This document shows, piece after piece, positions 7,005 to 15,421 of a stretch of 23,912 nucleotides of DNA. The position numbers and the translations under genes were made by a program. Source of the stretch: Gammaproteobacteria bacterium (GTDB lineage Bacteria; Pseudomonadota; Gammaproteobacteria; Acidiferrobacterales; Acidiferrobacteraceae); NCBI GenBank assembly GCA_028064935.1, contig JAPTWT010000274.1:1-23912 (forward strand). Reading direction: 5' to 3'. Numbering within the stretch: position 1 is the first letter of the stretch; every line of letters starts with the position of its first letter. Below the pieces are notes generated by a model, which ran no database searches, was not told the DNA's origin, and was given only the letters and a program-made list of their open reading frames with translations.

Positions 7005-8735
7005 TTGATAATGCTTGACGAACGAGGCGAAGAGGCCGAGCGGCTGAGTTATTCCACTTTGGACGAAAAGGCGCGCTGCATTGCCGCCCGATTGCAATTG
7101 CGATACGAAGTCGGAAATCGCGCGCTGATGTTATTTCGTCCTGGCCTAGAATTTATTGTTGCTTTTCTAGCCTGCCAATATGCGGGCATGGTTCCGGTAC
7201 CGGTATCGTTGTCTTCGCGCAAGCCCCATCACTTGCGCCGCATCGAGCATATCAGTATGGACGCGGGCATCGCTCTGGTCATTACGGCATCTGACTGGCA
7301 GGCGGATATCCATGAGTGGCTCAAGGACAGTCCGTTGGGAGATCTCGAATGCCTTGTGCCACACTGCGCCAAACCGGGACCCGAGTGGGTGGTGCCCACG
7401 CTGGCGGCGGACGATCTGGCGTTTCTGCAATATACCTCGGGGTCTACAGGTAATCCTAAGGGTGTAATGGTGACGCATGCCAATCTCATTCACAACGAGC
7501 AGGTCATCAAGTACAAGTATCAGCATGACGCGGATGTTGTGGTGGGCGGGTGGCTTCCATTCTACCACGATATGGGTTTGATTGGCCTGATCCTTCAGAC
7601 AATCTATCTTGGTGCGTCTTTGGTGCTGATGGCGCCGGTCTCGTTCGTCAAGAGGCCGGCCAATTGGTTGCGTGCGATCAACCGGTATCGCATAAGTTCT
7701 TCCGGCGGTCCCAACTTTGGCTTCGAGCATTGCGTCGCACGGATCCGCGATGAGGAGATTGAGGGAATCGACCTGTCGTGCTGGCGGATTTGCTTCAACG
7801 GCGCGGAACCCGTGAAGTATTCGTCGATGCGTGCGTTCGCAGATCGATTCTCGAAATATGGATTCCGTTACGAAAGCTTTTACCCATGTTATGGTCTGGC
7901 GGAGGCAACTCTGTTCGTGTCTGGAGGGACGCCTGGCGTGGCGGCAAGGCAGATGTGCATCAATCGCGATGAGCTGGAACTCAATCGGGTAGTGCCGGTG
8001 GTCGAGGGCCATCCGCTGGCGTATACAGTAGTAAGTAGCGGGCGGCCCCACGATCTGGAAGTGGCAATCGTTGACCCGTCCACAGACTCCCGTTTGGGCG
8101 AGCGTCAGGTAGGCGAGGTGTGGGTTCACGGCTGCAGCGTGGCGTCTGGCTACTGGCAGGATCCTGACAAGACCAATGATACGTTCCGGGCAAGCGTGGC
8201 GGGCGAACTGGGCACGCACTATATGCGTACCGGTGATCTAGGCTTTCTGGACGGGAGCGAGCTGTACATCACAGGCCGCATCAAGGATTTGGTAATCATC
8301 AACGGCCGCAACATCTATCCGCAGGATATCGAATACCTGACCAGCCGGATCAACAGCCGGTTTGCGGCCGGCCTGTCTGCAGCTTTCGCGGTCGATGGCG
8401 GAACCAGTGAGGCGGTGGTGATCGTGCAGGAGGTCAACACACGGGGCGGCGTTGAGCGCGAGACCCTGGTGTCTCTGAGCGAAGCGGTGCGGCGCGAGGT
8501 CGCCAATAACCTCGATGTCACCGTCGCAAGCGTCGTCCTGACCTCGCTCGGCACGATCCCTCGTACCACTAGCGGTAAGATCCAGAGAGGGAAGACCAAG
8601 GCGCTGTGGGCGAAAGCAGCTCTAGAGCCTCTTTACGAGAGTCGTTTGGCCGGCGGCCAGGCGCATTCGTGGCAGTCTCTGGAACTCTCCACCGAGCAGC
8701 GGAGGCGCCGGCGAAAGCCGCCAGTTTCTGCCTAG
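7005..8735 (+). CDS. Fatty acyl-AMP ligase (FAAL)
   Basis: This enzyme activates a free fatty acid as acyl-AMP and passes it to a carrier protein, here most likely the ACP at 12177. Counted from the TTG at 7005 (576 residues), YTSGSTGNPKG lies at 143-153. Then come GWLPFYHDMGLIG, the FAAL-type segment SSGGPNFGFEHC, YGLAEATLF, TGDLGFLDGSELYITGRIKDLVI and the C-terminal catalytic lysine K525 in TTSGKIQR. The start is uncertain. In-frame homologous sequence (TIVEICNNHARTSPEKTA) extends upstream to 6951, where it meets a TAG directly preceded by ATG (6945-6950). Translation may start at TTG 7005 or ATG 7011, neither with a good ribosome-binding site, or the gene may carry an early amber mutation. 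It is the first gene of the cluster, downstream of the lux box. Confidence 0.92.
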   Translation: MIMLDERGEEAERLSYSTLDEKARCIAARLQLRYEVGNRALMLFRPGLEFIVAFLACQYAGMVPVPVSLSSRKPHHLRRIEHISMDAGIALVITASDWQADIHEWLKDSPLGDLECLVPHCAKPGPEWVVPTLAADDLAFLQYTSGSTGNPKGVMVTHANLIHNEQVIKYKYQHDADVVVGGWLPFYHDMGLIGLILQTIYLGASLVLMAPVSFVKRPANWLRAINRYRISSSGGPNFGFEHCVARIRDEEIEGIDLSCWRICFNGAEPVKYSSMRAFADRFSKYGFRYESFYPCYGLAEATLFVSGGTPGVAARQMCINRDELELNRVVPVVEGHPLAYTVVSSGRPHDLEVAIVDPSTDSRLGERQVGEVWVHGCSVASGYWQDPDKTNDTFRASVAGELGTHYMRTGDLGFLDGSELYITGRIKDLVIINGRNIYPQDIEYLTSRINSRFAAGLSAAFAVDGGTSEAVVIVQEVNTRGGVERETLVSLSEAVRREVANNLDVTVASVVLTSLGTIPRTTSGKIQRGKTKALWAKAALEPLYESRLAGGQAHSWQSLELSTEQRRRRRKPPVSA

Positions 8736-8763
8736 GTCTACACTACCCCACTATGGAAACGAG

Positions 8764-10473
8764 ATGGATACTTTGCAGGCATTGACCAACAGTTTCGAAT
8801 CGCGATTTGGTGATCCGATGCGCGCATCAAATAGCTTCAGCTATCCCACATGCGCGGAGCTCGACAACCGCTCAGCCTTTCCGGCTGATATCGCCGCTAG
8901 TCTCGACGATTGGGGGCTACCGCGCTATTACGTGCCGGCTTCGTTTGGGGGCGAGCTTGTGGGCTTTGACGAGCCGTTCCATATTATGCGGCTGGTGGCG
9001 CGCCGAGATCTGACAGTGGCGATTGGACATGGCAAGACGATGCTGGGCGCTGTCAGCGCGTGGGTCGCCGGGGCGGATGCCCAATGCCGCGCCGTTGCCA
9101 CAATAGTTTTGCAAAACGAGGTCGTGTCGCTTGCGTTGACCGAACGCGAGCATGGCAGCGACGTATCGGCCAGCTCGACCTACGCGACCCTAATGGCGGA
9201 CCATTACCTGCTCAACGGCGAAAAATATCTGATCAACAATGCCACGCGCTGCACTTTGGTGACCGTGTTCGCGCGCACCGCCACGGCACACGGCGGACGC
9301 GACTTCAGCCTGTTCCTCGTAGATAAGACGGCTCTCCCCATGTCGAGTTTCAGCGTGCTGCCGAAGAGCCTGACGCACGGAATTAAGGGTGCCGACATCA
9401 GCGGTATTCGTTTTAACAATGCCCCAGTTGCGGCAGACGCGATTATCGGCGGTGTTGGGCGCGGCCTGGAGGTCGTGCTAAAAGGCTTTCAGATTACTCG
9501 CACGCTGTGCGCGGCTTTGTGCTGTGGGGCGGGCGACCATGCCCTGAGGCTCGCCGCGCGCTTTGCGGCGCAGCGCCAACTCTATGGCAAAACTCTGGGA
9601 TCACTGCCGATAATCCGCCGGACTCTCGGCCAAGCCTGCGCTGACGTGCTTGTCGCAGACGTCGTGGGTCTGTTCGCCAGCCGGGCAATCAACGTGTTGC
9701 CGGGGCAGATGAGCGTCATTTCGGCGGCAGTCAAGGCATTTGTTCCGCCACGCATCGAGTTTGCGGTCGAGAGTTTGGTGGACGTTCTGGGCGCGCGCGC
9801 CTATGTCGACGCTGAGGGGGAGTACGTCAGTTTCGCCAAGCTGCTGCGAGACTGCCGGTTGGTTAGCATGTTCGACGGCAACACCGTTGTCAACCTGCAG
9901 GCATTGATGTTGCAGTTGGGGCAGATCGGTCGCGGGCGCGGGCAAGCGGAGCCGCGGGATGCCTCGCTGCGAGCTTTATTCGACCTTGGCCCTCCATGTC
10001 CACCGCTTGTTCGGGGCCAATTGGCGCTGTCGAGCCGAGGGCAGGATACGATCGTGTCCTCCGTGCTGGACGCCAAAGGGAAGCTGAGTGAAATGACCGG
10101 CGTGGCGGAGGATGTGGCGAAACAATTGCAATCCTTGACCGGGTTCTTGATCGAGAGACTGATCGAAGTCGATCTATTTTTCAGAGACAATGTGGTCCCC
10201 GCACGGAAGGTCGGTAAACCATACTTCGATATGGCTGAGTCTTATTGCAAGGTCTTCGCCGCGTCGTGCTGCATCCAGGCATTCCTTTACAACCGCGGGC
10301 GCGTTCACGCAACGCTGCGCGATGGTGCATGGCTTGCCGAATGCCTTACGCATCTGCTTGACCCGGCGCGCGCGAGCTACGAAACTCTGCTTCAAAACCT
10401 CGACGTGGCCGTTCGCGAGAACGTGCTGATATCGATTTTTCCGTTTTCGCTGGCTCGCGAATTGGCCGAATAG
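8764..10473 (+). CDS. Acyl-CoA dehydrogenase-like flavoprotein 1
   Basis: 569 residues, with GGAAACGAG directly before the ATG. The acyl-CoA dehydrogenase fold is shown by LALTEREHGSDVSAS (the flavin/substrate motif), LNGEKYLINNATRCTLVTVFART, GIKGADISGIRFNNAPV, FQITRTLCAALCCGAGDHALRLAARFAAQRQLYGKTL and the region LLRDCRLVSMFDGNTVVN. In that region the family's catalytic Glu (YEGT) is replaced by Asp371 (FDGN). About 150 extra residues follow the usual C-terminus. It follows the FAAL by 28 bases and precedes a paralogue, so the two probably act together on an ACP-bound acyl chain, introducing a double bond next to the thioester. The carrier-bound substrate and the pairing are inferences from context. 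Confidence 0.85.
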   Translation: MDTLQALTNSFESRFGDPMRASNSFSYPTCAELDNRSAFPADIAASLDDWGLPRYYVPASFGGELVGFDEPFHIMRLVARRDLTVAIGHGKTMLGAVSAWVAGADAQCRAVATIVLQNEVVSLALTEREHGSDVSASSTYATLMADHYLLNGEKYLINNATRCTLVTVFARTATAHGGRDFSLFLVDKTALPMSSFSVLPKSLTHGIKGADISGIRFNNAPVAADAIIGGVGRGLEVVLKGFQITRTLCAALCCGAGDHALRLAARFAAQRQLYGKTLGSLPIIRRTLGQACADVLVADVVGLFASRAINVLPGQMSVISAAVKAFVPPRIEFAVESLVDVLGARAYVDAEGEYVSFAKLLRDCRLVSMFDGNTVVNLQALMLQLGQIGRGRGQAEPRDASLRALFDLGPPCPPLVRGQLALSSRGQDTIVSSVLDAKGKLSEMTGVAEDVAKQLQSLTGFLIERLIEVDLFFRDNVVPARKVGKPYFDMAESYCKVFAASCCIQAFLYNRGRVHATLRDGAWLAECLTHLLDPARASYETLLQNLDVAVRENVLISIFPFSLARELAE

Positions 10474-10481
10474 GTGCACCC

Positions 10482-12140
10482 TTGACTCTCGATACCACGA
10501 TCGCGCGTATCGAAGCACTACTTTACAACGAGCCGTGCTTTACCAGTGCTGCCTTGTTGGCGCACGACGAGACAGCCACGCTGAACGAGGCGGCCGAGGC
10601 AAAGCTGGACGCCATGGGCGTTTCTTCCATGCTGGTGGGCGACGAAGGTGACGGCATCCCCGCCAGCATGCCTAAGCTGATGGGTTTGCTGCGGACCGTC
10701 TGCGGTAAGGATCTCGGATTCGGTCTCGGCTACATGATTACCACTTTCATGGCGGCGACCAATGTGTGGCAGGCGGGGTCCGCGGTGCAGCGCCGGCGCC
10801 TGAGTGATTGGCTGCGCGCGGGGCGGCGCGTGTCGATAGCCTACCACGAATTAGCGCACGGTAACGATATGCTGGGCAACGCCCTGTACGCCACGCGGAC
10901 GGAGGGCGGCTATCTTCTAAACGGAAGTAAATCAGTTATCAACAATATCGGCCGTGCCGCTGCTCTGGTGCTCCAAGCGCGCACCGACAAAGCGCCAGGC
11001 GGACGCTCCCACTCCCTGTTTCTTATCGACAAGGCAGATCTAGACCCGAATTGTTTCGATATCCTTCCTCGAGTCCAGACGGATGGCGTGCGCGGTTGCC
11101 AGATTGCGGGGATTCGCTTTCGCGACTGCTTTGTCGCGGATGCGTATTTGATGGGCAAGGTGGGAAGCGGAACGGACCACGCTTTCCACGCATTTCAAAT
11201 AACCCGTGGCCTGTTGCCCGGCGCGAGCCTGGGCGCGATCGCGCGGGCGCTCGATACGACCGTGCGCTATGTTGGGACGCGGCGCCTCTACGGCGCGACC
11301 GCGCTCGACATTCCGCACGTCCGCGCGCAATTGGCCGAATCCTGGATCGAACTGATGCTAGCCAAGCGGCTTTGCAGGGCCTCCGCACGGGGGCTCCATG
11401 TAGTGCCCGAGGAGATGAGCATACTCGGGTCTGTGTGCAAGTTCATCGTCCCATTGCGCATGCGCGCGGTGCTCAAACGTCTGGCGCTTGTGCTAGGGTC
11501 CCGCTACTACCTGCGCGAAGGGGAGGCGGCGCTGTTTGAAAAGGTGGTGCGTGACTATCCCGCAGTCAGCCTAGGCCACGCCAGTAGCCTGAGCTGTCAA
11601 GCCGCCATTATTCCGCAATTGCCACAAATCTTGCGACGCTTTTATGAAGGGACGATAGAACAGTCAGAATGGACAATGGCTCTGTTCGACGATTCGCCGC
11701 TGCCACGATTCGATATCGGTCGGCTTCGTCTTTCCTGTGCCGGCAAGGACACGCTGCTCGGAAGTCTTCGGCATTGGCCGCGCCGGTTGGAAGGCATGCG
11801 CGGAGACGGTGTGCTCTACGAAACCGACTACGCCCAATTGCAACGTCTGGTCACGGCCTTGGAGCAGCAGGTGGCTGGACTTCGCAAAAGCAGGTTCGAG
11901 CCTCACGATGAGGCAGCATTTGAAGCGACCCGCCGCTATGCCTGGGTGCAGTGCGCAATGGCGGCCTTGGGGGCATGGATGGGTGGCTGGGCGACTGGCG
12001 TAGCCACCCATCCGAAGGTCATGGCCTGCTTGCTCGATTTTGTGTTGCATCAGATTGCGCAGACCCCTTTTCAGATCGATCCGTCGATCGAGCGCGAGCT
12101 GGTCGACGATTTGATCGGGCGCGCCAAAGCAAGCGCCTAA
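10482..12140 (+). CDS. Acyl-CoA dehydrogenase-like flavoprotein 2 (no catalytic acid seen)
   Basis: 552 residues from a TTG, with AGG seven bases upstream; no in-frame ATG gives a better start. It is a diverged paralogue of the preceding gene, with the same order of blocks: HELAHGNDMLGNALYAT, LNGSKSVINNIGRAAALVLQAR, GVRGCQIAGIRFRDCFV, FQITRGLLPGASLGAIARALDTTVRYVGTRRLYG. At the position of the catalytic Glu the sequence is VSLGHASS, with His366 and no acidic residue. A subunit without its own base is known from heterotetrameric acyl-CoA dehydrogenases of steroid catabolism, so a mixed complex with the upstream paralogue is plausible. The spacing to it is only eight bases. Confidence 0.82.
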   Translation: MTLDTTIARIEALLYNEPCFTSAALLAHDETATLNEAAEAKLDAMGVSSMLVGDEGDGIPASMPKLMGLLRTVCGKDLGFGLGYMITTFMAATNVWQAGSAVQRRRLSDWLRAGRRVSIAYHELAHGNDMLGNALYATRTEGGYLLNGSKSVINNIGRAAALVLQARTDKAPGGRSHSLFLIDKADLDPNCFDILPRVQTDGVRGCQIAGIRFRDCFVADAYLMGKVGSGTDHAFHAFQITRGLLPGASLGAIARALDTTVRYVGTRRLYGATALDIPHVRAQLAESWIELMLAKRLCRASARGLHVVPEEMSILGSVCKFIVPLRMRAVLKRLALVLGSRYYLREGEAALFEKVVRDYPAVSLGHASSLSCQAAIIPQLPQILRRFYEGTIEQSEWTMALFDDSPLPRFDIGRLRLSCAGKDTLLGSLRHWPRRLEGMRGDGVLYETDYAQLQRLVTALEQQVAGLRKSRFEPHDEAAFEATRRYAWVQCAMAALGAWMGGWATGVATHPKVMACLLDFVLHQIAQTPFQIDPSIERELVDDLIGRAKASA

Positions 12141-12176
12141 ACTTTTTTGTCACCCATCACGTAGAGAACACAAGCC

Positions 12177-12452
12177 ATGTCTGTCAACTACAGTAAAACC
12201 GCGATCATTGATTTCATACTCGATAAGGTGTCGCCTCAAATCGGCATAGCCAAGCACATCATCGACGTGGATGCGCCGCTCGCCTCCTATGGCGTGGACT
12301 CGGTCAACGCCATCAGCCTGTGTGCCGATCTGGAGGATTGGCTGAAGGTGCCGGTCGATACGACGATCGCCTGGGATTATCCAAGCATCGAGAAGATGGC
12401 GGACTTCCTGACGGGTGAAGTGGCGACGCGTGCGTCGGAATCGGCGGCTTAG
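12177..12452 (+). CDS. Acyl carrier protein 1
   Basis: 91 residues with the carrier-protein core: the phosphopantetheine serine is S42 in YGVDSVNAISLCADLE, followed by the recognition helix and WDYPSIEKMADFL. It lies between the dehydrogenase pair and the PKS, 60 bases before the PKS ATG. It is the most likely acceptor of the acyl group from the FAAL and the carrier on which the dehydrogenases act. It would be activated by the phosphopantetheinyl transferase at the end of the window. The ribosome-binding site is weak (GTAGAGA). Confidence 0.92.
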   Translation: MSVNYSKTAIIDFILDKVSPQIGIAKHIIDVDAPLASYGVDSVNAISLCADLEDWLKVPVDTTIAWDYPSIEKMADFLTGEVATRASESAA

Positions 12453-12512
12453 GCGTTGGAGTCGTCCAGGCTAGTCAAGGCAATAATCAATATGCACAAA
12501 AAGGAACAACGC

Positions 12513-15368
12513 ATGGAGCGAATCGCCATCGTCGGCATCAGCTGTCAGTTTCCTGGTGCCGACAACTCTCAGGCGTTTTGGAATCTGATCCGAGACAACC
12601 GGGTCGCGGTGCGGGATGGCGCCCACGGCGGGCGCTTTGGTCGCGCGGGCGGTTACATCGACAGTGTGGAAGAATTCGATGCGAACTTCTTCGGGATTTC
12701 GGCGCGGGAAGCGCAATTGATGGACCCCCAGCAACGGCTGCTGTTGCAGAACGCGTGGCATGCCATCGAAGATGCCGGCATCGCGCCGCACACGTTGCGT
12801 GGTAGCCGAACGGGCGTGTTCGTCGGGGCCATGTCCAACGACTGGGCACACATCTACCTGCCCGACACCGACAATCTCAATAGCCAGACGGTGACCGGCA
12901 ATGGCTTGGCGCTGCTGGCGAATCGACTGTCCTACCAGTTCGACTTTAAGGGTCCGAGCTTGACGCTGGATAGCGCCTGCTCGTCCTCTCTGGTTGCGCT
13001 GCACTACGCCATTCACAGCCTGCGGGCTGGCGAGTGCGACTACGCACTCGTTGCCGGCGTCAACGCCATCGTCACGCCAACCCTCCAGGTGTTCTACCAA
13101 CGGGCGGGGCTCGCTGCAGCCGATGGACGCTGCAAACCATTTAGCCGCGATGGCGATGGCATCGTGCGTGCGGAGGGTGTTGGCGTGGTACTGATGTGCC
13201 GGGCGGACGTGGCTAGCCAACCTTACGCTGTCGTCCGCGCGTGCGCGGTGAATCATGGTGGCCGCGCCAATGGGTTGACTGCCCCGAGCCGCTTCGCACA
13301 AGAGTCAGTGTTAGCACAGTCGTACGCGTTGGCCGGGCTAGCGCCCGCGCAGATTGGCTATATCGAGTGCCATGGGACCGGCACCCAGTTAGGCGACCAC
13401 ATCGAACTGCGGGCTTTGCAAAGCGTGCATGGCGCCGAAGCACGCGGCAATCCGTGTCATATAGGCTCGATCAAGGGACTGATCGGCCACACAGAGGCGG
13501 CCGCCGGGATGGCAGGCCTCATCAAGGTGGCCTTGATGCTGCGACACGGCCATGTTCCGGCCAGCCTCCACGCCGATGCGCCCCATCCAGTGTTGACCGA
13601 CGAAAGCCCCGTGCAGCTCGTTGCGCGCGCCTATGACCTGCCGGTAGGTGAGCCCATCTTTATGTCCCTGAGCGCATTTGGTCTTGGCGGCACCAATGCC
13701 CATGTGGTACTGGAGCGCACTATGCCGACGGCTACATGCGAACGGTACCCGGCGAGCAATGCCGAACTCTTCCTGTTGTCTGGCCACACGCCCGCCGCAC
13801 TGGCTGCGGAGGCCGCCAATCTCGCGGCGCAGTTGCGCGCGGCCGGTAGGGTCAACCTACCGGCGTTGGCGGCACGTAGTCATGCGCTACGGCGCTTTCA
13901 GCCCCACCGCGAGGCGCTCGTCGCAGGCGATTGCGATGCGCTGTGCGCTGGCTTGGAGGCGCTGGCGAGCGAGTCGGCGCCGCACGATGTCTCGGTAGAG
14001 CCGAACGCGCCGGTCGTGTTCTTGTTCACTGGGGACGGGTCGCAATATCCCGGGATGGGGCGTGCCCTGTACGCGCGCCACGCCGCGTTTCGGCAGGCAG
14101 CCGACGCCTGCGACGCGCTGTTCCAACCGCTTCTTGGTCAGGCGCTGCTGCCGGTGATGTTCGATGCCAATTTGGCCGGCCTGCTTGGCCATGCGCGGTT
14201 CGCGCAGGCGGCGCTGTTCACCTTCGAATACGCCATGGCCCAACTCTGGTTCAGCCACGGCGTCAAGCCTCAGGCGGTAATCGGCCACGGCACTGGCGAA
14301 TTTGCAGCGGCGTGTCTGGCCAGCGTCTTCACGCTTGCCGAGGCTGTTTCCTTGGTCGCCAAACGCGCGCAATTGATAGATGGGATACCTGTTGGCGGCC
14401 AGATGCTGGCGGTAAATAGCGACGTTCAGCCGTTCGTGCCGTTGCTTGAATCGCGTCATCAGACACTAGCGGTCGCAGCGGTCAATGGTCATCAAAATCT
14501 CGTGCTTTCTGGTAGCGCAGACGCCATCGCCGCTGCGTGCGCCCAGGCCGAAGGCTTTGCCTTGCGGCATCGCCGGCTAGACGTCACCCACGCTTTCCAT
14601 TCGCCGTTGATGGCCCCGGTGTTGGCGGACTTTCAACAGCATTGCCGAGGCATTGCCTTCCGGCGGCCAAGACTGCGCTACGCATCGACGCTGACCGGCA
14701 CGATGTTCGACGGTGTACTGGATGCAGAGTACTGGACACGCCAGACTGTCGAGCCCATCAAGTTCCTTGCGGCCCTCCAGCAACTGGGAATGGACGTGCG
14801 ACAAGCCGTGGGTATTGAGGTCGGACCAAGCGCCGTGCTGACCGCACTAGCGCTGAGAAGCGGTTTGCCCCAGAAAACGCTCTGGCTGCCGAGCGTCCAG
14901 ACCGGGCCGGAAGATACTTCGTCACATCTGGAATCCCTGGCGGCACTGTTCCGGGCCGGGCGGCGCTTGCAACTCGATGGTTTGTATGGCCCGGTCGGTG
15001 AGGCGCGCTTGCCGCCCTACGCCTTCGCTCGCGAACGTATCGTGCATGAAGGGGTGCGCGATACCATGCGTCAGCATATCGCAACGGTGTCGGTGCCCAG
15101 GCCTGACATGGCCGCGCAAGAACCGGTCAACGGGACGCGTCTGACCTACCGCTACCTATCTGCCGTCCTGGCTTGTAGCGTCGAGGCGATCGCGGCTGAA
15201 GCACGGCTATCGGAGGACCTCGGTCTCGATTCCATCACCCTGGTCGAGCTGATAGAAAATCTGAATAGCCACCTGCCACCGGAGCGCGCACTTCGCTTTG
15301 AGGATGCGATCGGAATATCAACAGTGGGCGATCTGTGCAAACATATGGATGCCTTGGCAATCATCTGA
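12513..15368 (+). CDS. Single-module type I polyketide synthase KS-AT-ACP with Ser-less AT
   Basis: 951 residues from the ATG at 12513, chosen because AAGGAA lies seven bases upstream; ATG 12492 and TTG 12456 are also in frame. The ketosynthase spans about 1-425 with the full triad C156 (DSACSSS), H287 (ECHGTGT) and H326 (GLIGHTEAAAG). The acyltransferase spans about 500-800, starting VVFLFTGDGSQYPGMG, with HAFHS (693-697, the malonyl-type motif). Its nucleophile motif reads GHGTGE: Gly593 replaces the serine of GHSxGE. The ACP has S907 in GLDSITLVEL. There are no KR, DH, ER or TE domains, so one unreduced extension to a beta-ketoacyl thioester is expected, which is what tetronate formation needs. 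If the AT is inactive, the malonyl group must come from an acyltransferase in trans, such as FabD. Confidence 0.93.
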   Translation: MERIAIVGISCQFPGADNSQAFWNLIRDNRVAVRDGAHGGRFGRAGGYIDSVEEFDANFFGISAREAQLMDPQQRLLLQNAWHAIEDAGIAPHTLRGSRTGVFVGAMSNDWAHIYLPDTDNLNSQTVTGNGLALLANRLSYQFDFKGPSLTLDSACSSSLVALHYAIHSLRAGECDYALVAGVNAIVTPTLQVFYQRAGLAAADGRCKPFSRDGDGIVRAEGVGVVLMCRADVASQPYAVVRACAVNHGGRANGLTAPSRFAQESVLAQSYALAGLAPAQIGYIECHGTGTQLGDHIELRALQSVHGAEARGNPCHIGSIKGLIGHTEAAAGMAGLIKVALMLRHGHVPASLHADAPHPVLTDESPVQLVARAYDLPVGEPIFMSLSAFGLGGTNAHVVLERTMPTATCERYPASNAELFLLSGHTPAALAAEAANLAAQLRAAGRVNLPALAARSHALRRFQPHREALVAGDCDALCAGLEALASESAPHDVSVEPNAPVVFLFTGDGSQYPGMGRALYARHAAFRQAADACDALFQPLLGQALLPVMFDANLAGLLGHARFAQAALFTFEYAMAQLWFSHGVKPQAVIGHGTGEFAAACLASVFTLAEAVSLVAKRAQLIDGIPVGGQMLAVNSDVQPFVPLLESRHQTLAVAAVNGHQNLVLSGSADAIAAACAQAEGFALRHRRLDVTHAFHSPLMAPVLADFQQHCRGIAFRRPRLRYASTLTGTMFDGVLDAEYWTRQTVEPIKFLAALQQLGMDVRQAVGIEVGPSAVLTALALRSGLPQKTLWLPSVQTGPEDTSSHLESLAALFRAGRRLQLDGLYGPVGEARLPPYAFARERIVHEGVRDTMRQHIATVSVPRPDMAAQEPVNGTRLTYRYLSAVLACSVEAIAAEARLSEDLGLDSITLVELIENLNSHLPPERALRFEDAIGISTVGDLCKHMDALAII

Positions 15369-15421
15369 GCACTTACGTTGACGCTTGGCTACCATGCGTT
15401 ATATGGAATACAGGAATTAAT

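Noticed and set aside
7167..8219. 350-codon minus-strand frame
   Set aside because: Antisense to the fatty acyl-AMP ligase core motifs.
12471..13301. 276-codon minus-strand frame
   Set aside because: Antisense to the highly conserved ketosynthase domain; typical long shadow in GC-rich DNA.
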